Below, in pieces: positions 46,721 to 59,281 of a stretch of DNA of 64,000 nt. Source of the DNA: Fennellomyces sp. T-0311. Taxonomy: Eukaryota; Mucoromycota; Mucoromycetes; Mucorales; Lichtheimiaceae. The stretch lies in contig JALLLT010000014.1 of NCBI GenBank assembly GCA_025266875.1, forward strand, positions 744,001 through 808,000. The letters are read 5' to 3'. A model generated the notes under the pieces. It searched no databases and was not told where the DNA came from. It saw only the letters and a program-made list of their open reading frames with translations. The number at the start of each line of letters is the position of its first letter. The first letter of the stretch is position 1. Both the position numbers and the translations under genes were made by a program.

Positions 46721-47488
46721 TTATATAAAGAAAAAAGTTGGCAATCCCGGTTGACTGGATCTGCAGCTCATCAACACAAACAATAGCCTTCCGATGTTTG
46801 TTGACGGCACTATTCCCTCCTAACTTTCAGGTTTAGCCTCCTTAAAACAAGCGACTGTCGTTACTTCTCACGAAAATGTCAAAGTAAAAAAGAAGCTTAC
46901 GTTGCTCCAGCGCTAAGGAAACCACGATTTAAATTAAATAGACTGTTCGTTCGCATACACTTGCATCGCTGCCTAAGGTAATCATCTTTTACCATCCTGT
47001 TCTTTTGCTCACAAATATCTGCATAATGAGATGTCGTCTTGTTCCCGCATCATTCAAAACATAAACATGTGCCCAGTCAGCAATACCCACGCTAAAACGA
47101 CACCAAATAGCACCATTCCGATGTTTACTGATATACATCTACCTCTTGTTTTCCGATTTGGCAAATGATCAACGCCGCGTTCACAACCATGTCAACGTAA
47201 AGAACAAAGATTGCCTCTTTGTAGCGAAGAGCAGTGCGTATGGATTAAAAAGTACAATTTATTTTCTCATTAAGTATATCCGTCCTAAGCCGGATTAACG
47301 TTCACGAACGAAGAACGTCAGTCAAACAAGTGAAACAAAAATATCACTTCAACCATAAACAAGCCTAACAATGAAAATCTGTGCTCATGGTTGCTGTGGG
47401 AACAAACATAGTCCGGTTTTGTACCCGAACCCGTGATATCCCCATGCTCAAGCCATCAGCAGCGAAAACAACCGGCGTGGCCGTGTTG

Positions 47489-47869
47489 TCATCTTGTACA
47501 GAAGAGAACTAAATAGGAGTGTGCGCGATATTTCTTGAATCCACTTACCAGGGCAGTGTTGCGCAGGAGCGAAAAACTCGATAGTTTGCATGAAACTGGT
47601 AGTTGAACTTGAAGCATCACCTTTGCCTGTAGAAACAAGCCAGTGCGACAAGGCCTACATGAGAACCTCGTACATCTGACTAGCATTTTTCGCAAGATGC
47701 TGACTGTCACGTTTCGTTGATGAAATGCCTGGTTGATTGGGCGTTCAATCTGTTCATGCTCTTGCTCCAATACAATGGCGTTATAGCCATGAAGGCTTGA
47801 CAGTTCACTCTCATAGATATCTACGGAGATCAACACGACTAGCCAAAATAAAACCATTTGCACTTTCAT
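47489..47869 (-). CDS. Signal-peptide-bearing ORF, left arm only intact
   Basis: ATG at 47869 opens 126 residues with a hydrophobic N-terminus like a signal peptide (VQMVLFWLVVLISVDIYES). Then comes EQEHEQIERPINQAFHQRN and a short Cys cluster (CTRFSCRPC). The right-arm counterpart (from 54546) is interrupted after about 37 codons by two small changes, so this gene or relic is the clearest functional difference between the arms. The intact frame could be chance; no family is known. A diverged copy of its first exon-like part lies about 230 bp upstream (near 48010-48110). Confidence 0.3.
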   Translation of the reverse strand: MKVQMVLFWLVVLISVDIYESELSSLHGYNAIVLEQEHEQIERPINQAFHQRNVTVSILRKMLVRCTRFSCRPCRTGLFLQAKVMLQVQLPVSCKLSSFSLLRNTALVSGFKKYRAHSYLVLFCTR

Positions 47870-48130
47870 GCACAAGCAATAAGCGACAAAAGCAACTGGC
47901 GCGGCGATACCGCTGATCGTATTCCAAAGGATGATCTGCTAGTTTGTGGGTGCACTCACTATAACCCAGCATTGCTTTGTCAAGGCGAACGTTGAAGAGA
48001 TCGAACTGGAGTATAATCGTAAAGGCTGGACAGGTCACTCTCATAGGCACTTACAGAGATCAACACGCCAAGCGACCACAACCCATTGCCACCATCATGC
48101 TCAAGCCATAAGCACCAAGAACACTTGGCG
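47780..48130. repeat. Degenerate direct repeat, period about 232 bp
   Basis: Blocks near 47791-47900 and 48023-48130 align (shared phrases CACTCTCATAG and GAGATCAACACG) and encode related minus-strand phrases (VLISVDIYESELSSLHGY and VLISVSAYESDLSSLYDY). The mirror copy is in the right arm at about 54285-54635. This is an old tandem duplication older than the palindrome. Confidence 0.6.
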
Positions 48131-49426
48131 TGGTTTCGCTCTTTTGGAGGGTGTCCAATGGTTTTCTCGTGTAGAAATGCTGTGAGTTGCAATGATTCTC
48201 ATATGTCCTTATTTTCTCTATTATCTTTTCCTCTGCACCCTTCTCGACCCCTGCTCTGCAACATTTGCTGTCATTGTACCTGGCGATCCGAGTGCGGCTT
48301 GGTCGGGCGACGCCATTCGCGGACACCAATTGGTAATGCTCCTGTTCGGTTGTTGAATGTTGATTGAGTCTACATTGCGAGAGGGTTGACAGCCAAAACT
48401 CACGTAAAAGCACTGAGGAAATATTTAAAGAACGCTTGCCCTTTGGACTATAGTTGACTCGCAAGTTGAGGATCCTTTTGCTTCTTGTCTCAATAATCAG
48501 TGAACTTTGCAAACGAAGAGCAATCAGTTTACTGTTTTGGCTTCAAAGACACTCCTCGCTGCTTACATACCAAAAAAATCTACGTCCATCGCTTGTGAAG
48601 TTGGCATGGCGGGAAAAAAGCACGAGACGATAAGCGTCAATTCTTGCATGACAGCTGTTTTAATCACGAAACAACGACACTCCCTAGCGTCATGGTCCCA
48701 TAGTAAAAAAAAGGTGTAGTGTTTCGATGGTGCAGTATACGAATGAAACCATAGCAATTTGTTATATACAGTGATCTCCTTTTCCCTTGTCCCTTAATTT
48801 CTTGCGTTCCTGTGTAACGAATGATTTCGCCTGAAATAAGAACCTCCACTCTCATAGTCTGCTCAGAGCGGGATGATGATTGGACGGGAGTTGTTCAAGA
48901 AACGTTATTCTCGTCCTTTTTGCACTTTGTATGCATACTTTTCTATCATAGTCCGCTGCAAACATTAACTGCATCGAATGAAAAAAGTTTTTACACGGCA
49001 AAGCATGTGGCTGGGGTAAGTTTTCCTTTGTACAAGGAGCCATGGCGCGGCGTCATCGGGTAGCGAGCCTTTTTAATGAAAGTTTGCGCACCTATAAAAT
49101 ATATCAACATCGGAAGCAGCAGCAAACTACGTCAAGTTCAGTCTTTTTATCATAATAAAATCTCACCCGTATACGCGGCTTCTTCATATTGCACTTTACT
49201 TATGATGAAGTCAGCGCTATCCAGTGTCGTATGGGTAGGTATAGACCAGATCAGTAAAAAGTCAATCAGCAGAGCCAATTGATGGATTGAGCCATTGACC
49301 AAGCATCAAGCCAAGACCTCAATGTGCGCACTGACTGTATTATATAAGGCACCCTTAAATTGTTTCGTGTCAAATAGTATATATTATAACGGAAACGGCG
49401 TTCCAGGACACAAGCCCAATCAAGCA

Positions 49427-51099
49427 TCACTTGGTGCACAGTGCCTCGGTTTTTTCACTCAAAAGCATGCCAGAACTAGATCTCCATCCACCGCAAGCAA
49501 TGTCACTGGCAATGCGCGTACTAACGTCAGCGACAATAAGGGCAATGCATAATGGACATACAAGTTTGAATAGCTTACCCACAGCCTGGTACACGATCAT
49601 GCCCTCCATACAATTGGCATCTACACCACCTTTGCCGAACATAGCAAGCTCTAGCAAGTCCTTCGCCAAGGCAAAACTGTCGTCAGCGTGCTCTTCCGAC
49701 TTAACTTCGCCATATAGTACGGAACGCGTGCACTTGACACCAAAAAGCTGCGATACGATTGTGGTATCGCTCAATTGGAAAGCTTCAATGACGAGACCAA
49801 AAATAAAATGATGTTTTATTGTGGAAAACTACTCTCTATTTATAATGATGATGAGTCGGAACGGAGAAGGTGGATGCTTTTCTATCAGAGCCGAATCCGT
49901 GTTATCGCCGTAATCGCTAATGACCATACTGTCTTATTACGAAGGAGCGGATAATCATGCAGAGACTGAGTTAACGTGAATGGTCCTTCTTGGAGTCTGA
50001 ACCCAGATCAAGGTCTCACTGACGCACAAGCCAGTGAACAGGCCAATAGATAACTGTGCGGTTGTTGATGTTGAAATAAAGGAACGGATGCAACAAAGGC
50101 TGAGATGGAAAGGTATGTCGACAATGGATGACTGGTATGTCAGGATACGACAACGATACAGTCTGGGCGATGAGAGGTTGGGCAGTTGATAATTTCAAGA
50201 GTATCAAGCTTCGTATTGGGCCTTAACAATAGGTCAGTACGACTATTCCTCTTCCTGTTTGGAATTCCTTACCAGCGAAGGCGCGAATTCGATGACTGCA
50301 GGAGGGGTGTGAGAAAAGGAGCGAGGAAAGACGTTATGAGATCCATTTCTGGAACCTCGTTCATGATGCCGGCAGGAGGAAACGTTTCGATACTGTGTTG
50401 AACTTAGCTTCAGTGACATATTTTAGTTCTCCAATACGTACATGTTCCGTAGACCACGCACAATCTGTGCTTCCTTTGTCAGTCCCTTCTGTCGAGCCAT
50501 TCTCGCGATATCATTCCCCCCATCAGAAATATCATTCAATGTTTCGGCTGACGTATTGATTTCCTTTAATATTGGAAGTACGAATATCATCCATCATTAT
50601 AGCAATGTACCTCCAACTTGTTTTGCAAAATTTCTTTCACATCTTTGTCGAATTCTACGTCTTGGCCACAGAAATACTCCTTGACTTGGGCTGCCGTCGC
50701 GTTCAGATCATGAATCGTAAAAAGCTTGATCATATCCGGAGAGTACACCCATTGTTTCAATAGTAATATGTGTGTCAAAGCACTGACTGATTGTTAGTCA
50801 AACGCATTTTCAAAAGCCACGTGACACCTACAGCAGCTCCAACAAGTTCGTCTCCTGAAACATCTTCTGCTCTGATAGCATTTCCTTGTCACGCTTTTTG
50901 TACCCAAAAAAAGCTGGCGCGATGTCTTTTCCCCCATGTAATATGGCACTTCTGGAGCCCTGCCTACGGAAACATCATCGATATCCTGCAATGGCGCCAG
51001 GAGGTCCGGTAATAATGACCCTTCATCCTGTTGGAGTTCGCCCGTCGGATTGAAGAAGTCATGTACAGGATCCCTGGTAAAGCAACATGAGTTTCGCAT
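49427..51099 (-). pseudogene. Broken multi-exon lineage gene, left-arm copy
   Basis: Mirror of 51315-52987; see that entry for structure. The same frame breaks and the same usable splice sites are present here, so the damage predates or was homogenised after the inversion. Confidence 0.45.
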
Positions 51100-51166
51100 G
51101 CCTTTTAAACTAGTTAACTATCTTACCCCAGCCTTGTTTCTCGTACGAGAACGCCCTTCGGGTCCT

Positions 51167-51247
51167 TACACAATACAAATAACGGGTAGCAAGTCTTTGG
51201 TTCTGTGCAAAATATGATTGGTACCGCAGCTACTAATGAAGAAGTTG
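51167..51247. repeat. 81-nt spacer of the palindrome
   Basis: The unpaired centre between AGGACCC-type arm ends. Left arm ends GGGTCCT at 51166 and right arm begins AGGACCC at 51248. The flanking 40 nt on each side pair with a single mismatch. No coding potential. Confidence 0.9.
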
Positions 51248-51314
51248 AGGACCCGAAGGGCGTTCTCATACGAGAAACAAGGCTGGGGTAAGATAGTTAA
51301 CTAGTTTAAAAGGC

Positions 51315-52987
51315 ATGCGAAACTCATGTTGCTTTACCAGGGATCCTGTACATGACTTCTTCAATCCGACGGGCGAACTCCAACAGGATGAAGGGTCATT
51401 ATTACCGGACCTCCTGGCGCCATTGCAGGATATCGATGATGTTTCCGTAGGCAGGGCTCCAGAAGTGCCATATTACATGGGGGAAAAGACATCGCGCCAG
51501 CTTTTTTTGGGTACAAAAAGCGTGACAAGGAAATGCTATCAGAGCAGAAGATGTTTCAGGAGACGAACTTGTTGGAGCTGCTGTAGGTGTCACGTGGCTT
51601 TTGAAAATGCGTTTGACTAACAATCAGTCAGTGCTTTGACACACATATTACTATTGAAACAATGGGTGTACTCTCCGGATATGATCAAGCTTTTTACGAT
51701 TCATGATCTGAACGCGACGGCAGCCCAAGTCAAGGAGTATTTCTGTGGCCAAGACGTAGAATTCGACAAAGATGTGAAAGAAATTTTGCAAAACAAGTTG
51801 GAGGTACATTGCTATAATGATGGATGATATTCGTACTTCCAATATTAAAGGAAATCAATACGTCAGCCGAAACATTGAATGATATTTCTGATGGGGGGAA
51901 TGATATCGCGAGAATGGCTCGACAGAAGGGACTGACAAAGGAAGCACAGATTGTGCGTGGTCTACGGAACATGTACGTATTGGAGAACTAAAATATGTCA
52001 CTGAAGCTAAGTTCAACACAGTATCGAAACGTTTCCTCCTGCCGGCATCATGAACGAGGTTCCAGAAATGGATCTCATAACGTCTTTCCTCGCTCCTTTT
52101 CTCACACCCCTCCTGCAGTCATCGAATTCGCGCCTTCGCTGGTAAGGAATTCCAAACAGGAAGAGGAATAGTCGTACTGACCTATTGTTAAGGCCCAATA
52201 CGAAGCTTGATACTCTTGAAATTATCAACTGCCCAACCTCTCATCGCCCAGACTGTATCGTTGTCGTATCCTGACATACCAGTCATCCATTGTCGACATA
52301 CCTTTCCATCTCAGCCTTTGTTGCATCCGTTCCTTTATTTCAACATCAACAACCGCACAGTTATCTATTGGCCTGTTCACTGGCTTGTGCGTCAGTGAGA
52401 CCTTGATCTGGGTTCAGACTCCAAGAAGGACCATTCACGTTAACTCAGTCTCTGCATGATTATCCGCTCCTTCGTAATAAGACAGTATGGTCATTAGCGA
52501 TTACGGCGATAACACGGATTCGGCTCTGATAGAAAAGCATCCACCTTCTCCGTTCCGACTCATCATCATTATAAATAGAGAGTAGTTTTCCACAATAAAA
52601 CATCATTTTATTTTTGGTCTCGTCATTGAAGCTTTCCAATTGAGCGATACCACAATCGTATCGCAGCTTTTTGGTGTCAAGTGCACGCGTTCCGTACTAT
52701 ATGGCGAAGTTAAGTCGGAAGAGCACGCTGACGACAGTTTTGCCTTGGCGAAGGACTTGCTAGAGCTTGCTATGTTCGGCAAAGGTGGTGTAGATGCCAA
52801 TTGTATGGAGGGCATGATCGTGTACCAGGCTGTGGGTAAGCTATTCAAACTTGTATGTCCATTATGCATTGCCCTTATTGTCGCTGACGTTAGTACGCGC
52901 ATTGCCAGTGACATTGCTTGCGGTGGATGGAGATCTAGTTCTGGCATGCTTTTGAGTGAAAAAACCGAGGCACTGTGCACCAAGTGA
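51315..52987 (+). pseudogene. Broken multi-exon lineage gene, right-arm copy
   Basis: A recognisable gene plan remains. ATG 51315 is followed by NPTGELQQDEGSLLPDLL. Frames then shift to PAFFGYKKRDKEMLSEQK and GAAVGVTWLLKM, then LLLKQWVYSPDMIKLF. Three phase-consistent introns follow (donors at 51804, 51973 and 52142; acceptors ending at 51850, 52021 and 52192), giving EINTSAETLNDISDGG, PPAGIMNEVPEMDLITSFL and TLEIINCPTSHRPDC. The last frame has CTRSVLYGEVKSEEHADD and LLELAMFGKGGVDANC. This resembles an expanded uncharacterised Mucoromycota family ending in GEVK and LL.LA.FGK phrases, from memory only. Three uncorrected frame breaks in the 5' half (near 51480, 51560 and 51630) argue for a pseudogene. 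Confidence 0.5.
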
Positions 52988-54545
52988 TGCTTGATTGGGC
53001 TTGTGTCCTGGAACGCCGTTTCCGTTATAATATATACTATTTGACACGAAACAATTTAAGGGTGCCTTATATAATACAGTCAGTGCGCACATTGAGGTCT
53101 TGGCTTGATGCTTGGTCAATGGCTCAATCCATCAATTGGCTCTGCTGATTGACTTTTTACTGATCTGGTCTATACCTACCCATACGACACTGGATAGCGC
53201 TGACTTCATCATAAGTAAAGTGCAATATGAAGAAGCCGCGTATACGGGTGAGATTTTATTATGATAAAAAGACTGAACTTGACGTAGTTTGCTGCTGCTT
53301 CCGATGTTGATATATTTTATAGGTGCGCAAACTTTCATTAAAAAGGCTCGCTACCCGATGACGCCGCGCCATGGCTCCTTGTACAAAGGAAAACTTACCC
53401 CAGCCACATGCTTTGCCGTGTAAAAACTTTTTTCATTCGATGCAGTTAATGTTTGCAGCGGACTATGATAGAAAAGTATGCATACAAAGTGCAAAAAGGA
53501 CGAGAATAACGTTTCTTGAACAACTCCCGTCCAATCATCATCCCGCTCTGAGCAGACTATGAGAGTGGAGGTTCTTATTTCAGGCGAAATCATTCGTTAC
53601 ACAGGAACGCAAGAAATTAAGGGACAAGGGAAAAGGAGATCACTGTATATAACAAATTGCTATGGTTTCATTCGTATACTGCACCATCGAAACACTACAC
53701 CTTTTTTTTACTATGGGACCATGACGCTAGGGAGTGTCGTTGTTTCGTGATTAAAACAGCTGTCATGCAAGAATTGACGCTTATCGTCTCGTGCTTTTTT
53801 CCCGCCATGCCAACTTCACAAGCGATGGACGTAGATTTTTTTGGTATGTAAGCAGCGAGGAGTGTCTTTGAAGCCAAAACAGTAAACTGATTGCTCTTCG
53901 TTTGCAAAGTTCACTGATTATTGAGACAAGAAGCAAAAGGATCCTCAACTTGCGAGTCAACTATAGTCCAAAGGGCAAGCGTTCTTTAAATATTTCCTCA
54001 GTGCTTTTACGTGAGTTTTGGCTGTCAACCCTCTCGCAATGTAGACTCAATCAACATTCAACAACCGAACAGGAGCATTACCAATTGGTGTCCGCGAATG
54101 GCGTCGCCCGACCAAGCCGCACTCGGATCGCCAGGTACAATGACAGCAAATGTTGCAGAGCAGGGGTCGAGAAGGGTGCAGAGGAAAAGATAATAGAGAA
54201 AATAAGGACATATGAGAATCATTGCAACTCACAGCATTTCTACACGAGAAAACCATTGGACACCCTCCAAAAGAGCGAAACCACGCCAAGTGTTCTTGGT
54301 GCTTATGGCTTGAGCATGATGGTGGCAATGGGTTGTGGTCGCTTGGCGTGTTGATCTCTGTAAGTGCCTATGAGAGTGACCTGTCCAGCCTTTACGATTA
54401 TACTCCAGTTCGATCTCTTCAACGTTCGCCTTGACAAAGCAATGCTGGGTTATAGTGAGTGCACCCACAAACTAGCAGATCATCCTTTGGAATACGATCA
54501 GCGGTATCGCCGCGCCAGTTGCTTTTTGTCGCTTATTGCTTGTGC

Positions 54546-54659
54546 ATGAAAGTGCAAATGGTTTTATTTTGGCTAGTCGTGTTGATCTCCGTAGATATCT
54601 ATGAGAGTGAACTGTCAAGCCTTCATGGCTATAACGCCATTGTATGGGCAAGAGCATGA
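54546..54659 (+). pseudogene. Interrupted right-arm copy of the signal-peptide ORF
   Basis: Counterpart of 47489-47869. It starts with the same hydrophobic leader, but a two-base shortening near 54645 shifts the frame and ends it at 54657-54659. An extra T near 54527 lies just upstream. The downstream part of the frame is otherwise preserved to 54924. Confidence 0.5.
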
Positions 54660-57600
54660 ACAGATTGAACGCCCAATCAACCAGGCATTTCATCAACGAA
54701 ACGTGACAGTCAGCATCTTGCGAAAAATGCTAGTCAGATGTACGAGGTTCTCATGTAGGCCTTGTCGCACTGGCTTGTTTCTACAGGCAAAGGTGATGCT
54801 TCAAGTTCAACTACCAGTTTCATGCAAACTATCGAGTTTTTCGCTCCTGCGCAACACTGCCCTGGTAAGTGGATTCAAGAAATATCGCGCACACTCCTAT
54901 TTAGTTCTCTTCTGTACAAGATGACAACACGGCCACGCCGGTTGTTTTCGCTGCTGATGGCTTGAGCATGGGGATATCACGGGTTCGGGTACAAAACCGG
55001 ACTATGTTTGTTCCCACAGCAACCATGAGCACAGATTTTCATTGTTAGGCTTGTTTATGGTTGAAGTGATATTTTTGTTTCACTTGTTTGACTGACGTTC
55101 TTCGTTCGTGAACGTTAATCCGGCTTAGGACGGATATACTTAATGAGAAAATAAATTGTACTTTTTAATCCATACGCACTGCTCTTCGCTACAAAGAGGC
55201 AATCTTTGTTCTTTACGTTGACATGGTTGTGAACGCGGCGTTGATCATTTGCCAAATCGGAAAACAAGAGGTAGATGTATATCAGTAAACATCGGAATGG
55301 TGCTATTTGGTGTCGTTTTAGCGTGGGTATTGCTGACTGGGCACATGTTTATGTTTTGAATGATGCGGGAACAAGACGACATCTCATTATGCAGATATTT
55401 GTGAGCAAAAGAACAGGATGGTAAAAGATGATTACCTTAGGCAGCGATGCAAGTGTATGCGAACGAACAGTCTATTTAATTTAAATCGTGGTTTCCTTAG
55501 CGCTGGAGCAACGTAAGCTTCTTTTTTACTTTGACATTTTCGTGAGAAGTAACGACAGTCGCTTGTTTTAAGGAGGCTAAACCTGAAAGTTAGGAGGGAA
55601 TAGTGCCGTCAACAAACATCGGAAGGCTATTGTTTGTGTTGATGAGCTGCAGATCCAGTCAACCGGGATTGCCAACTTTTTTCTTTATATAACAGCTTAT
55701 GTTTTGCCTTTATCGTCGAGACGCACGTGTTCCCGTATCGCGGCATGTTTGGCTCGATTGGTTTTGCCCAGGCCAAGTGTATATTTTGTCACACAACGCT
55801 GTTCCGTCATTGTTTACCGAGACGAAGGAATCCACTGCTTGGCGATCGATTTCCGTGCTTGACCCGTAGACACGGGATTTCTTGTCGTCAGGCGTAGGAG
55901 GCTCATAGTCGATTTTTTTTCTTGGAATGACCGGAAGCAGAAGAGGTAGCTTACTTTATTTTCTTAGCACAGTTACTAGGTGAGTGGCTGGACAGCATAG
56001 CGACGCGAAAGCTGTGCTGTAACAAGGCCAAGGATCATTCATTGGTCGGCAGAACATACAACCGTGATCAGCGGGTCGCGGGGTGTGACCGGGCAATATA
56101 AAAAGGGGAGATCACTGCGCGCCTCTATGCACTTTGTCTTTCCAATATTAAATAAAAGCGCTGCTTTTTTTACTTGTCGGTTCTGGCTTCCAGTTGAACA
56201 AGGTAGGTCATTAGCTAGAAATAAAATATTTTCCAGTCCTCGGCCCAGCAATCCAGTGGTTGGGAGGGATCTGCAATCGGGAAGCCAGCAAGATGCACAC
56301 CGGTCGCGCCTGTACTCTTATTTGCTTCGCTGCGAATCCCCGAAAAAAAAAAAGAAAGAACTGGCACCCCCCGCAGGAAAAAAAAAGAAAAAAGAGAAAA
56401 GCCTCCTGCCAGCGCAGACGAGTACAGGTGTACAAGTTTTTTTAGGGACCAGACGACTCAGAGCCTTCTTGTGAATGGTTTTGAGTGTGTCAAGCAGTCC
56501 AGAATAACGTTGATACGTCATCCCGTTCTTGCTTGGCAAGAGCAGTTGACAAATCATACATATATTAGTAGCTACGAGCACTTGGTCGCATAGTGTCTTC
56601 CAATCAAAATCATTCAAGGTCATGTATACAAAAAACCAGGATAAAGGTCGATCTTGCGTCTAATTGTTGTTGCCTTATATGTAGAGTCATCAGCTCTCCC
56701 GAGCCCAAGAAGCATGCCCGTCATGATAATCCGGCATCCACTTGACACGATGTATATTCATAAAAATAAATCCTCTATTCGTTTTCTTCCCATACTTGCG
56801 TTTTTTCTGCATTCGCCATGCACCCCCAATAAATTCTGCCTTTGACATTGCGGCGACTATGAATACAGTTCCTGGTTCCTGCGAGTTCACGATATTCATT
56901 CGGGGAGAACACGTTGCCCATTGGCATACTGCTGCCGTTGCCAGCATTGACTCTGCTTACCACGCAATCACTAGTTCACCGCAAAGTCTCTGTCATATTA
57001 AGCACGTGATTGTCTTTGGTCATCTGTGGAAAAGTAGTTTCAAAGTATAAGAGAACGCGCGTTTACTGTTTTTATTGCAAATGGCGAGGCATTGTGGCAG
57101 ATGATTTGTTCATGAATCAAAGTACATTGAACAGCACGATTCCCATTCCACAGGCAGCATCTCATTGCGCATGTTCAAAAGACATGAACTGTACAGTGGC
57201 AACAAGAACGCAGAGACAGGTATAAGACGCTCTAATGTGTCTTTATGTTTCTATAGTGTAATCCCACTCTCAGCAGCATATCTGCGGGTTTGTCAGCTAT
57301 ATCAGTATCCTTCTATACCGAGCATTCTTCTATCGTTCGACGTTGGCGCACAAGCAGGTCTTTATATTTATGGCCTTTGCATGTAGGGCCCTGGCAAATA
57401 AATGCGCCAAAACCACGAGTAACATGGCGTCTATGGATAGCATCAAACGAAACATGCATTGGTTTCTCTGATAAGGCTCTCTTATTGCTATAGTAGTGGT
57501 GCTCACTATTAGGCTGCCCATTTTAAAATCACAACGTCGAAATGAGCGTGTAAAACATAACGTTCCGCGGGAAAACATGTATACAAACTCCAAACCGATA

Positions 57601-58657
57601 ACTTGGTGAGTTCACATCTGCTTTCCACGCACTTTTTAGCTGTAGATGTTTATCTTTACACCATTGTCAATGTGTTGTTTCAAACTTGTAATTTAAGCAT
57701 TATTCGAGAACCTTTCCTCAAGTGAATCTTCTTTATCCTGTCTTCCAAAGCGAAATAAGATCATTGCGTTTGGCTTTAGAGAAGTAGTTGTATAACCAGC
57801 GGGCGATTTCTACAACAGTGCGGTTGGGGATGCGACTAGATGTAGCTTTCTGCTCCACGATCTCCCAAAATCCTTTGATTAGCTGCAACTCCTAATGGTA
57901 CGGTAGGGACTTTTCGAACTAATAGAGCGATACTGTGGGTTTCAAACGTCTTTGTATGACCCACTCTCAAACGTTTCAAATCTTCTAATAGTTGCTTCTC
58001 GAGTTTTTTTTTTTGGTTTTGTTTTGAATGGTGTCCATCCTGATGTACCAGTCGCGAGTTTCCTGACGATTTGCTTGACTGTTAGGATGGGATTCTTCTT
58101 CCAAGCTATTAGTCTTTTTTTGCTGCCACCTCTTCAATACCGAGGACGATCTGTAGCAGCTTCCGCCAGAAGGTGCGGTTGACAAAGTATTCCGTTCGCA
58201 CTGCTCGATCAAAAACTTGCATACACGAATAAACGTGATCCAATCATTTTTGTATTGGTAGGTTAGGATAGTTCTAATGGGAGTGAATCGATAGTGGTTG
58301 GTAAAGTATACTGTATCAAACGAAAGCACATCGTCTCAGGAACACAAAAATTGTAGACTTATGGGTGTAATGCGTCACCTAAAGAACTTGGTATTAACAA
58401 GTGCTTCCTTCATCGCCAATTCGGATACTTGTTTCCTAGAGGGACTTTATACGCCAACCAAAATGTCGTACGTGAATCCCAATCGTGCTTTTGTTTGTCA
58501 CATCTGACACTCGGCTTCCATGATATGCATGATGAACAACATATTGAGATCAAATTACTGGTTGGATGATGTATTTCAATTCCCCTCCGCTTTTACCTCC
58601 TTACGTAGAAATGCGTCTCCTAATTTTAGCGGATTCTCACAAAGTCTCCCGTCAAAT

Positions 58658-58674
58658 GTGGCGTCACATTACGC
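58658..58674 (+). promoter_or_regulatory. Shared 17-bp upstream element, copy 1R
   Basis: GTGGCGTCACATTACGC, 154 bp before ATG 58829. Confidence 0.6.
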
Positions 58675-58704
58675 CGTATACATATTACGCGTAAGCCATA
58701 ATCC

Positions 58705-58715
58705 TTTAAATAGTG
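58705..58715 (+). promoter_or_regulatory. TATA-like box of copy 1R
   Basis: TTTAAATAGTG lies 113 bp before the ATG. The identical 11-mer precedes the paralogue at 60754. Confidence 0.6.
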
Positions 58716-58828
58716 GATCAACGAGGCGCATATTTTCTTCTCCATACTCTTTCCTCTTTTTTTGCTCGTAAGGAATATTCGCTGTGATCCCGGCTTTTTT
58801 TATCTAACGTGTAAAATTAGTATTGAAA

Positions 58829-59281
58829 ATGGTTCAGTTTTCCGGAAAAAGTCTATTATTCTCTGCCGTATTGTTGGCATTAAGCCTCGACATGATCTAC
58901 GCCGACGATACATGTCAAGGAGTCGAACAACCTTGTGGAGGACAACAAATGCTGACATGTTGTGATGGCTACGAGTGCTACGATAGCAATGGTGTCCCTG
59001 GTGCTGCAGAAGGTGTATGTCAACTAGCGAAGCCTTCCGACGGAGTATGCATAGCAAAGGGTGGAAGCTGCCGAGGTGGTGCTACATGCTGTGGTGATAT
59101 GGAGTGCTTCAGTGAATCTGGTGATGACTTTGATTCCGTGTGTACGGAATCCGGGGGTGATTCCGGAGACTGTGAATATGAAGACGGTGTTTGTGACGAA
59201 GATTCCGACTGTTGCGAAAACCTTACATGCAAAAAGATCAACAGCTCTGATGAAAGCGGCAAATGCCAACGCTTAGAATAA
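58829..59281 (+). CDS. Secreted triple-knot cysteine-rich protein, copy 1R
   Basis: ATG 58829 (an upstream TTG is not needed), stop TAA 59279-59281, 150 aa. Same architecture as copy 1L: 25-residue signal peptide and three six-cysteine knottin-like units. Residue 40 is Gln instead of Glu. This copy heads a same-strand array with 60754 and 62794, spaced about 2 kb, so it probably represents the original position. The surrounding promoter block (element at 58658, TATA-like box at 58705, upstream phrase GAGATCAAATTACTG) recurs before 60754. Expression and secretion are inferred from sequence only. Confidence 0.85.
   Translation: MVQFSGKSLLFSAVLLALSLDMIYADDTCQGVEQPCGGQQMLTCCDGYECYDSNGVPGAAEGVCQLAKPSDGVCIAKGGSCRGGATCCGDMECFSESGDDFDSVCTESGGDSGDCEYEDGVCDEDSDCCENLTCKKINSSDESGKCQRLE

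Larger units (their letters stand above)
42269..51166 (+). repeat. Left arm of a giant inverted repeat
   Basis: The sequence from 42269 to 51166 is the reverse complement of 51248-60144. Paired coordinates sum to 102414 near the centre and 102413 further out. The shift comes from two small length differences near 47770-47880/54530-54650. Homology stops abruptly outside 42269/60144. Differences I could spot are few and lie mostly in the outer 1.5 kb. The arm carries one cysteine-rich protein gene (minus) and broken or unrecognised frames. Confidence 0.95.
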
